Both the position numbers and the translations under genes were made by a program. From positions 62,001 through 126,000 of the forward strand of contig CALTTS010000002.1 of NCBI GenBank assembly GCA_943912265.1: a stretch of DNA of 64,000 bases, given 5' to 3'. This DNA comes from an uncultured Xanthomonas sp. Lineage in GTDB: Bacteria > Pseudomonadota > Gammaproteobacteria > Xanthomonadales > Xanthomonadaceae. This document shows, piece by piece, positions 54,216-61,315 of the stretch; the stretch's first letter is position 1; each line of letters begins with the position of its first letter. A model generated the notes under the pieces. The model saw nothing but the letters and a program-made list of their open reading frames with translations. It did no database searches and had not been told where the DNA came from.

Positions 54216-54854
54216 TCACCGGTTCGGCCGCACGAGGCCGCAGTACAGGCCCTCGATGGCGAAGTCCTGGTCCGGCAGCACCTCGATCGGCGCGTAGTCC
54301 GGGTTGCGCGGCAGCAGGCGGATGCGGTCCTTGCCGATCTTCAGCAGCTTGACGGTGATCTCGTCGTCGATGCGGGCCACGACGATCTGGCCCGAGCGCG
54401 CCTCGCGGGTGCGGTGCACGCCGATCAGGTCGCCGTCGAAGATGCCCTCGTCGCGCATCGAATCGCCCTGCACCTTCAGCAGGTAGTCCGGTGCGGGCGA
54501 GAAGAACACGCGGTCCAGCACGACGTAGTCGTCGGTGCGCAGGTCCGCGCCGATCGGCACCCCGGCGGCCACCCGGCCGAGGATGGGCAGATGCAGCAGG
54601 TCTCCGTCGGCCGGCGCCGGCGGAGCGGCGTCCTCGTGCAGCGGCGGGCGCAGCAGGCGGATGCCGCGCGCCTGGCCGGGCACGCGGCGGATCGCGCCGG
54701 CCTGTTCCAGCGCCTCGAGGTGGTACTGGGCCGCGCGCACGCCCTTGAAGCCGAACGCGCGGGCGATCTCGGTCTGCGACGGCGGCAGGCCGTCGCGCGC
54801 GATGTGCTCGGCGATCATGCCGAGGATGGCCTGCTGGGTATCGGTCAGCTGCAT
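54216..54854 (-). CDS. lexA: SOS repressor LexA
   Basis: The 212-residue repressor has an N-terminal winged helix (about 1-70, TEIARAFGFKGVRAAQYHLEAL). The C-terminal peptidase has the cleavage site A97-G98 (GRVAAGVP), nucleophile S132 (QGDSMRDEG) and K169 (DEITVKLL). RecA filaments trigger self-cleavage. A perfect palindromic LexA box lies 2 bases upstream of the ATG, so the gene represses itself. No ribosome-binding site can be seen there, which suggests a leaderless or near-leaderless message. It heads lexA-recA-recX. Confidence 0.96.
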   Translation of the reverse strand: MQLTDTQQAILGMIAEHIARDGLPPSQTEIARAFGFKGVRAAQYHLEALEQAGAIRRVPGQARGIRLLRPPLHEDAAPPAPADGDLLHLPILGRVAAGVPIGADLRTDDYVVLDRVFFSPAPDYLLKVQGDSMRDEGIFDGDLIGVHRTREARSGQIVVARIDDEITVKLLKIGKDRIRLLPRNPDYAPIEVLPDQDFAIEGLYCGLVRPNR

Positions 54855-54856
54855 GG

Positions 54857-54875
54857 TTAGTAGTATTACTACTAA
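54857..54875. promoter_or_regulatory. LexA box of the lexA gene
   Basis: ttagtagtattactactaa is a palindrome with 9-base arms around one central base. It contains TTAG-N6-TACTA, the site type reported for Xylella and Xanthomonas LexA, on both strands. It abuts the lexA start codon. Confidence 0.9.
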
Positions 54876-54900
54876 CACCCGGCACTAGCAAGCGGCGCGC

Positions 54901-56310
54901 TCAGATCGCCTTCGAATAGCGCGCGGGCTGGCCCGGCTCGCGCAGGTAGCGGTCGAAGCACATCGCGATCAGGCGCAGCAGCGGCCGGCCCCGGCCGGTG
55001 GCGCGGATCGTCGCCGCGTCGCGCTCGACCAGCCCGTCCGCCTCCAGCGGCGCCAGCGCCTGCAGTTCCTCGCCGAAATACGTGACGAAATCCAGGCCGT
55101 GGCGCTGGCCGAACGCCGCCGTGTCCACTTCGCCCCGGCACATCAGCCGCTGGATCAGGTCGGCGCGGATCTCGTCGTCCGCATCCAGCCGCAGCCCGCG
55201 CCAGGTGGGCAGCTGCCCGGCATCGACGGCGCCTTCCCATTCGGGCAGCGTGCGCGGGTTCTGCGCGTAGCTGTCGCCGACGTGGCTGATCGCGCTGACG
55301 CCGAGGCCGAGCAGGTCGGTGTCGGCATGGGTGGTGTAGCCCATGAAATTGCGATGCAGGCCGCCCTGCCGCTGCGCCCGCGCCAGATCGTCGCCGGGCA
55401 GCGCGAAATGGTCCATGCCGATGTACTGGTAGCCGGCCCGCGACAGGTGGCGCACCGCCAGGCCGAGCAGGTTGAGCCGGGCCTCGGCGTCGGGCAGGTC
55501 GGCCTCCTCGATCTGCTTCTGCGCGCGGAACATCCGCGGCAGGTGCGCGTAGCCGTAGATCGCCAGCCGGTCCGGGCGCTGCGCCAGCACGATGTCCAGG
55601 GTGCGGGCGAAGCCGAACAGGTTCTGCATCGGCAGGCCGTAGATCAGGTCGACGTTGACCGAACGCATGCCCGCTTCCCGGCAGGCGCGGATGATCGCCA
55701 GGGTCTCGTCCACGCCCTGCACGCGGTTGATCGCGCGCTGCACGTCCGGGTCGAAGTCCTGCACGCCGAGGCTGGCGCGGTTGAAGCCGATCCGTGCCAG
55801 TTCGGCCACGTCGGCCGGGCTCACGGTGCGCGGGTCCAGTTCGATCGAGATGTCGCGACCGGCGCTTGCGCTGAAACGGAACAGCCGGCCGAGCCCCGTC
55901 ACCAGCTCGTCCAGCAGCGCCGTCGACAGGAAGTTCGGCGTGCCGCCGCCCAGATGCAGCTGCACCACCTCGCGGCCGGCGAAGGCCGGGGCGATCAGCG
56001 CCGCCTCGCGCAGCACCCGCTCCACGTAGGGTCGGCCGCGGCCGTCGTCGCGGGTGATCACCCGGTTGCAGCCGCAGTAGAAGCACGGGTTGCGGCAGTA
56101 CGGCACGTGCACGTACAGCGACAGCGCGCGTTCCGGGTGGGCCTGCCGGCTGCGTCCGGCCGCCGCGCGCAGTTCGTCGGCGCCGAAGCCGTCGCGGAAA
56201 TGCGGCGCGGTGGGGTACGAGGTGTAGCGCGGGCCGGGCTTGTCGTAGCGGCGCAGCAGGTCCGGGTCGAAATGCCAGGCCAGCGCGGCGGGATTGGAAG
56301 AAGCGTCCAT
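54901..56310 (-). CDS. hemN: Oxygen-independent coproporphyrinogen III oxidase
   Basis: The 469-residue radical-SAM enzyme decarboxylates coproporphyrinogen III without oxygen during haem synthesis. The cluster motif CxxxCxxC is at C72, C76 and C79 (YCRNPCFYCGCN), followed by LHLGGGTPNFLS. The HemN-specific N-terminal stretch RYDKPGPRYTSYPTAPHF and the C-terminal LMCRGEVDTAAFG are intact, so it is HemN rather than HemW. A perfect FNR/ANR box lies 34 bases upstream, indicating induction at low oxygen. It is transcribed divergently to nothing nearby; ubiB is upstream on the same strand. Confidence 0.95.
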   Translation of the reverse strand: MDASSNPAALAWHFDPDLLRRYDKPGPRYTSYPTAPHFRDGFGADELRAAAGRSRQAHPERALSLYVHVPYCRNPCFYCGCNRVITRDDGRGRPYVERVLREAALIAPAFAGREVVQLHLGGGTPNFLSTALLDELVTGLGRLFRFSASAGRDISIELDPRTVSPADVAELARIGFNRASLGVQDFDPDVQRAINRVQGVDETLAIIRACREAGMRSVNVDLIYGLPMQNLFGFARTLDIVLAQRPDRLAIYGYAHLPRMFRAQKQIEEADLPDAEARLNLLGLAVRHLSRAGYQYIGMDHFALPGDDLARAQRQGGLHRNFMGYTTHADTDLLGLGVSAISHVGDSYAQNPRTLPEWEGAVDAGQLPTWRGLRLDADDEIRADLIQRLMCRGEVDTAAFGQRHGLDFVTYFGEELQALAPLEADGLVERDAATIRATGRGRPLLRLIAMCFDRYLREPGQPARYSKAI

Positions 56311-56344
56311 GCGGCCAGCATGCCGGCGCGGCGGACCGCCCGCC

Positions 56345-56358
56345 TTGATGCGGATCAA
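56345..56358. promoter_or_regulatory. FNR/ANR box upstream of hemN
   Basis: ttgatgcggatcaa is an exact match to TTGAT-N4-ATCAA. It lies 34 bases upstream of the hemN ATG. An FNR/ANR-type regulator bound here should activate hemN when oxygen is low. Confidence 0.85.
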
Positions 56359-56392
56359 GCCGGACGGCGGCCCGCCCCGGCGTGCCGCCGCG

Positions 56393-58075
56393 CTACTTGT
56401 GCCGGCCGCTGCGCCAGATCGAGAACAGGATCCAGATGCCGCACAGCGCCGCGCCGATGAAGCCCAGCAGGCCGAGCGTGGACACGCCGCGGCTGGGGGT
56501 GCCGCTGCGGCTGGTCATCACGATCGACGAGCCGATGATCAGCGCCGAGGTGATCAGGCCCATGGTCAGGCGGTTGGCGGCGCGGTTGATCTGGTCGCCG
56601 AACGGGCGCAGCTCGGGCACGTCCACCTGGGTGCGCAGCTTGCCGCCGGCGGTGTTGCGCAGCAGCCGGCGCAGCTCGCGCGGCAGGTCGTGCAGCAGGT
56701 CCATCGTGCGCAGCAAGGTGGAACGCCCGCGCCGCAGCAGCGCCGACGGCGCGTAGTGCTCCCACAGCACCTTGCCGAGGAAGGGCTGCGCCTCGGCGGC
56801 CATGTTGAACGCCGGGTCGAGCGCGCGGCCCATGCCTTCGAGGGTGACGAAGGTCTTGATCAGCAGGGCCAGGTCCGGCGGCAGCATCAGCCCGTGCTGG
56901 CGCAGGATCACGGTCACGTCCGACAGCATCCGCCCCAGGCTCAGCTGGCCCAGCGGCACGTTGCGGTACTGGGAGATGAAATTCTCCGAATCGGCCTGCA
57001 GCCGCGCCTCGTCCACCTCAACGTCGCCGGCCCATTCCATCAGCGTGTCGCTGACCGATTCCACATCGTATGCGGCCAGCCCGTGCAGCAGCCGCGCCAC
57101 CTGGTAGCGGCGCTGGGTGGCGAGCACGCCGACCATGCCGAAGTCGATCAGGCCGATGCGGCCATCGCGCAGGTAGAAAATGTTGCCCGGGTGCGGGTCG
57201 GCGTGGAAGAACCCGTCTTCCAGCACCATCTTGAGGATGGTCTGCGCACCGATGCGGGCCAGCGCGGTGCGGTCCAGGCCGGCGGCCTCCACCGCGGCCA
57301 GGTCGCGCCCGGGGATGCCGTCGATGAAGTCCTGCACGTTGACCCGCTCGCCGGTCCACTGCCAGTGCACGCGCGGGATGACGATCTCCGTGTGGTCGGC
57401 GAAATTGGCGGCGATGCGCTCGGCGTTGCGGCATTCGGCGGCGAAATCCAACTCGCGCTTCAGCGAGGCGGCGAACTGGGCCACCACTTCGCGCGGGCGG
57501 TAGCGCGCCAGGTCCGGCGCGCGCGCCTGCACCGCCTCGGCCAGCCGCACCAGCAGCCGCAGGTCGGCGTCCACCACCGCCTGGATGCCGGGCCGGCGCA
57601 CCTTGACGATCACCGCCGTGCCGTCCTCCAGCCACGCCCGATGCGCCTGCGCCAGCGAGGCGGCGGCCACCGGCGTGCGTTCGAAGCGGGCGAAGACCCG
57701 CTCCGGGTCGCCGCCGAGGTCCTCGCTCAGCTGCTGCACGATCTGCTCGTACGGCAGCGCCGGCACGTCGTTCTGGAGTTCGCCGAAGGCGGCGATCCAT
57801 TCCGGCGGGAACAGGTCCACGCGCGTGGCCAGCACCTGCCCGAGTTTGACGAAGGTGGGGCCGAGGTCCTCCAGCGCGCGCCGCACCCGGGTGGGCGCAT
57901 CCAGCTGCAGCAGCGCCTCGGCGGTATCCCAGCGCAGCAGGCGGTTGGCCTTCTCGAGCACGCCGGCCAGCCCCAGCCGCTGCACCACGTCGCCGAAACC
58001 GTAGCGGATCATCACCGTGGCGATGTCGTGCAGGCGGCCGATGTCGCGCACCGCGACCAGCGTTTCCAGCAGCAT
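56393..58075 (-). CDS. ubiB: Ubiquinone biosynthesis ATPase/kinase-like protein UbiB
   Basis: The 560-residue UbiB/ABC1-family protein is needed for ubiquinone synthesis as an atypical ATPase. The signature KxGQ appears in PTFVKLGQVLATRVDLFP. AAASLAQAHRAWLEDG is the Ala-rich nucleotide loop, and FHADPHPGNIFY plus IGLIDFGMVG are the catalytic and metal segments. Two hydrophobic helices at the end (about 510-532 and 537-553) anchor it in the membrane. Its stop lies just upstream of the hemN control region; the pncC stop is 29 bases before its start. Confidence 0.93.
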   Translation of the reverse strand: MLLETLVAVRDIGRLHDIATVMIRYGFGDVVQRLGLAGVLEKANRLLRWDTAEALLQLDAPTRVRRALEDLGPTFVKLGQVLATRVDLFPPEWIAAFGELQNDVPALPYEQIVQQLSEDLGGDPERVFARFERTPVAAASLAQAHRAWLEDGTAVIVKVRRPGIQAVVDADLRLLVRLAEAVQARAPDLARYRPREVVAQFAASLKRELDFAAECRNAERIAANFADHTEIVIPRVHWQWTGERVNVQDFIDGIPGRDLAAVEAAGLDRTALARIGAQTILKMVLEDGFFHADPHPGNIFYLRDGRIGLIDFGMVGVLATQRRYQVARLLHGLAAYDVESVSDTLMEWAGDVEVDEARLQADSENFISQYRNVPLGQLSLGRMLSDVTVILRQHGLMLPPDLALLIKTFVTLEGMGRALDPAFNMAAEAQPFLGKVLWEHYAPSALLRRGRSTLLRTMDLLHDLPRELRRLLRNTAGGKLRTQVDVPELRPFGDQINRAANRLTMGLITSALIIGSSIVMTSRSGTPSRGVSTLGLLGFIGAALCGIWILFSIWRSGRHK

Positions 58076-58104
58076 CAGCGGGCTCCCGTGGGCATCGGGT
58101 GCGC

Positions 58105-58602
58105 TCAGCCGCACAGGTCCAGCAGGCCGCGCAGCGCGGCGGCCACGGTCTGCCGGCGCACCGCCTCGCGGTCGCCGTCGAAGCCGAACAGCTCGGTGCG
58201 CACATAGCCGCCGCGCGCCTTCCAGCCGATCCACACGCTGCCGACCGGCTTGTCCGCGCTGCCGCCACCCGGCCCGGCGATGCCGGTCACCGCCACGGCG
58301 AGGCTGGCGCCGGAATTGGCCAGCGCGCCGGACACCATTTCCAGCGCCGTCTCCTGGCTGACCGCGCCGAAGGTCTCCAGCGTCTGGGGGCGCACCCCGA
58401 GCAGGCGCTGCTTGGCCTCGTAGCTGTAGGTGACCATGCCGCAGTCGAACCACGCCGATGAGCCGGCGACGTCGGTGACGGTCTTGGCGATCCAGCCGCC
58501 GCTGCAGCTCTCGGCGGTCACCAGCATGCCGCGCGCGTCGAGCAGGCGCGCACCGAGCGCTTCGGCCAGCCGGCGCAGGTCGTGATCGTCGGGCACGCTC
58601 AT
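58105..58602 (-). CDS. pncC: Nicotinamide-nucleotide amidase (CinA C-terminal type)
   Basis: The 165-residue protein is a stand-alone CinA C-terminal domain that deamidates nicotinamide mononucleotide to nicotinic acid mononucleotide, recycling NAD breakdown products. The signature LVTAESCSGGWIAKTVTDVAGSSAWFDCGMVTYS is complete, and VAVTGIAGPGGGSADKPVGSVWIG is the second motif. There is no N-terminal COG1058 domain, as in E. coli YgaD/PncC. In many relatives it neighbours recA; here it sits about 4 kb from lexA-recA. Confidence 0.94.
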   Translation of the reverse strand: MSVPDDHDLRRLAEALGARLLDARGMLVTAESCSGGWIAKTVTDVAGSSAWFDCGMVTYSYEAKQRLLGVRPQTLETFGAVSQETALEMVSGALANSGASLAVAVTGIAGPGGGSADKPVGSVWIGWKARGGYVRTELFGFDGDREAVRRQTVAAALRGLLDLCG

Positions 58603-58696
58603 CGGGAAACTCCGGTCATCGTCACCGCCGCCGTTTTAGCCCAAATCGGCGCGCCTGTCTGCCGTGTCCACCTTGGCGGCAAGACCTGGCATGCGA

Positions 58697-59710
58697 TCAG
58701 TGGACGTGTCCGTGCGCATCGCGGCCCGCATGCGCATGCCGATGCTGCTCGTGCTCGTGCTCGTGCTCGCCATGAGCGTGGCAGTGATCGGCGTGCCGCG
58801 GCGATTCGGCAGCGCCCGACTGCTCGCACGGGGCATTGCCGCAATGCCGGGTTTCCAACTGCAGCGTGATGTGTTCGATGTCGAAGCGCTCGTGCAGCAT
58901 TCCGGCCATGTGCGCATGCACGTCCGGGATCACCGACGCTTCGTGCACCAGCACGTGTGCGGTCAGGGCCGGCGTGCTCGAAGCCAACGCCCACACGTGC
59001 AGGTCGTGGACGTCCAGCACGCCGGTCTGTCCACGCATCGCGGTGCGCACCTGCTCCAGGTCGATGCCCTTGGGCACGCCTTCGAGCAGCACGTTGACCG
59101 CCTCGCGCAGCAGCACCCAGGTGCGCGGCAATACCCACAGGCCGATCAGCAGCGCCAGCACCGGATCGATCCAGTTCCAGCCGGTGGCGCGGATCAGCAA
59201 GGCACCGACGATGACCGCCACCGAGCCGAGCATGTCGCTCCACACTTCCAGATAGGCGCCCTTCACGTTCAGGCTCTCGCCGCTGCCGGCCTGCAGCAGG
59301 CGCATCGCGATCAGATTGATCAGCAGGCCGATCACGGCGACCACGAACATGCCCCCCGTGGCCACCGGGTGCGGCGAGCGGAAGCGCTCCACCGCCTCCC
59401 ACAGGATGTAGGCGCCGACGGCAAACAACAGTGCGCCGTTGACCAGAGCGCCCAGCGCCTCCAGCCGCGCGTAGCCGTAGGTGCGGCGGGCATCCGGCGG
59501 GCGCCGCGCCAGCCGCACTGCAAACAACGCGATCATCAGGCCGAGCGCATCGGTGGCCATGTGCGCGGCATCGGACAGCAGCGCCAGGCTGCGCGCGGCG
59601 AACGCGCCGGCCACTTCGACCAGCAGGAAGCCGGCGGTCAGGCCCAGCGCCCACCACAGCGGGCGCTCATGGCGGATCTGGCTGGGCGCGTGGTGGTGGT
59701 CGTGGCTCAT
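58697..59710 (-). CDS. Cation diffusion facilitator (zinc-type) exporter
   Basis: The 337-residue CDF transporter has six predicted helices. The metal site includes SLALLSDAAHMATDALG in helix 2 and YLEVWSDMLGSVAVIVGALLI in helix 5. The N-terminus is His-rich (MSHDHHHAP). A cytoplasmic ferredoxin-like domain follows (VRTAMRGQTGVLDVHDLHVWAL). The last 32 residues contain 13 histidines (HEHEHEQHRHAHAG), which likely bind zinc, cobalt or cadmium. It resembles ZitB/CzcD, which export these ions to the periplasm using protons. Specificity is not certain. Confidence 0.9.
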   Translation of the reverse strand: MSHDHHHAPSQIRHERPLWWALGLTAGFLLVEVAGAFAARSLALLSDAAHMATDALGLMIALFAVRLARRPPDARRTYGYARLEALGALVNGALLFAVGAYILWEAVERFRSPHPVATGGMFVVAVIGLLINLIAMRLLQAGSGESLNVKGAYLEVWSDMLGSVAVIVGALLIRATGWNWIDPVLALLIGLWVLPRTWVLLREAVNVLLEGVPKGIDLEQVRTAMRGQTGVLDVHDLHVWALASSTPALTAHVLVHEASVIPDVHAHMAGMLHERFDIEHITLQLETRHCGNAPCEQSGAAESPRHADHCHAHGEHEHEHEQHRHAHAGRDAHGHVH

Positions 59711-59823
59711 GGCGGCTCCTGGAAGACCGGCGCAGGCTAGGCAGCCGGCATGGCGGAGACTATTACAGCCCGGCGGCCGCTCCGGAAACATTTAGAATCC
59801 GCCCATCCGAACGAGCCGCCCCG

Positions 59824-61245
59824 ATGCCCACCCCGCCCGCCCACGACGAATCCCGCCCGCTTGCCGAAAGCTGGAAGGCGCAGCTGCTGTCCTGTTCCGG
59901 CGAGGTGCGGCGGCAACTGGCCGAAGCGGCCGACGAACCGCTCGATGCGCACGTGGACGCGTTCTACGCCAGCCTGCTCGACGACCCGCGCGCGCACCAG
60001 TTCCTGACCCACGACCAGGTCCGCACCACCCTCAAGCCGGCGCTCAAGCGCTGGCTGCAGGCCATCCTCAAGGCCGGCCCGGACGACGTGGACACGCAGA
60101 TCGGCGCCAATCGCCACGTCGGGCTGGTGCATGCCCGCATCGGCATCCCGATCGACCTGGTCGCGCGCGGCGTGCGCCTGCTGCGCCAGCGCCTGATCCT
60201 GCGCTTCGAACCCGGCCACGGGGCCGGGCCGAGCGCGCTGGCGGTGGTGAACCACTCCATCGACATCGCGATGGAAGCGATGGGCCAGACCTACGCCAGG
60301 GCGCAGGAGCGCTCCAGCCGCACCGATGCGGCCTACCGCCTGTTCACCCTCGTGCAGAACGTCGGCGCCGAGCGCGAACGCCAGCGCGCGCTGCTGCTGG
60401 ACTGGGAGAATCGCCTGCTGTATGCGTGGACCACGCATTCGAGCACCTACCAGGGCGAACCGCTGGCCGCTTCCGAATTCGGCCTGTGGTTCGTGCACAA
60501 GGGCGTGCCCAGTTTCGGCCAGTGCTCGGAAACCGATTCGATCCAGCGCCTGATCGGCGAGATCGACGCCATGCTCGGCCATGCCGGCAACGAGGAATAT
60601 TCCGGGCTGGATGCGCGCTTGCAGGCCTTCGAGCAGATCCGCGAGCGGCTGGCCACCATCCGCCACCTGCTGACGATGCTGTTCGAACGGCTCGGCGAGC
60701 TGGATTCGGGGGCCGATGCCCTGACCCAGCTGCTCAATCGCCGCTTCCTGCCGGCCGTGCTGCGCCGGGAAATCGAGTTGTCGCGCCAAAGCGCGCAACC
60801 CTTCGCCGCCCTGCTGATCGATCTTGATCACTTCAAGCAGATCAACGACACCCATGGTCACGAAGCCGGCGACCGCGCCCTGCAACACGTTGCCGCGGTA
60901 CTGGCCAACGCCACCCGCGGCAGCGATTACGTGTTCCGGCTCGGCGGCGAGGAGTTCGTCGTCGTGCTGGTGGCCGTGAACGAACAGCAGGCGATGATCA
61001 TCGCCGAGGACCTGCGCCGCCAGATCGCCGCGCAACCGCTGGCGATCCCCGGCCAGCTGCCGCTGCAGATCACCGCCAGCATCGGCGTGGCCCCGCATGA
61101 TGGCCATCCCGACTACGAACACCTGATGGCCCGCGCCGACGCGGCGATGTACGCGGCCAAGCAGGCCGGGCGCAACTGCTGCAAGCTGGCCGAACCCGGC
61201 CTGCCCGCCATGCCGCCGCAAGGCCGCGGCGCGGCCCGCTGCTGA
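59824..61245 (+). CDS. Globin-coupled diguanylate cyclase (oxygen sensor type)
   Basis: The 473-residue protein has an N-terminal globin-like sensor (about 15-165) with the proximal haem histidine probably H103 in GLVHARIGIPIDLV. A middle helical domain (about 170-290) comes next, then a GGDEF domain. The active site reads GGEEF (374-378), and the inhibitory site RGSD (365-368) lies exactly five residues before it. LLIDLDHFKQINDTHGHEAGD is intact, so it should make c-di-GMP. The layout matches E. coli DosC, which responds to oxygen. It starts after a short AT-rich patch and precedes mutS. Confidence 0.92.
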   Translation: MPTPPAHDESRPLAESWKAQLLSCSGEVRRQLAEAADEPLDAHVDAFYASLLDDPRAHQFLTHDQVRTTLKPALKRWLQAILKAGPDDVDTQIGANRHVGLVHARIGIPIDLVARGVRLLRQRLILRFEPGHGAGPSALAVVNHSIDIAMEAMGQTYARAQERSSRTDAAYRLFTLVQNVGAERERQRALLLDWENRLLYAWTTHSSTYQGEPLAASEFGLWFVHKGVPSFGQCSETDSIQRLIGEIDAMLGHAGNEEYSGLDARLQAFEQIRERLATIRHLLTMLFERLGELDSGADALTQLLNRRFLPAVLRREIELSRQSAQPFAALLIDLDHFKQINDTHGHEAGDRALQHVAAVLANATRGSDYVFRLGGEEFVVVLVAVNEQQAMIIAEDLRRQIAAQPLAIPGQLPLQITASIGVAPHDGHPDYEHLMARADAAMYAAKQAGRNCCKLAEPGLPAMPPQGRGAARC

Positions 61246-61315
61246 AAGACCTCCCGCCCCGGCCCGTCGCGCCCTGCGCCGGGCCGCGGCATTTCCCCCG
61301 CCAACGCATTCCCCG

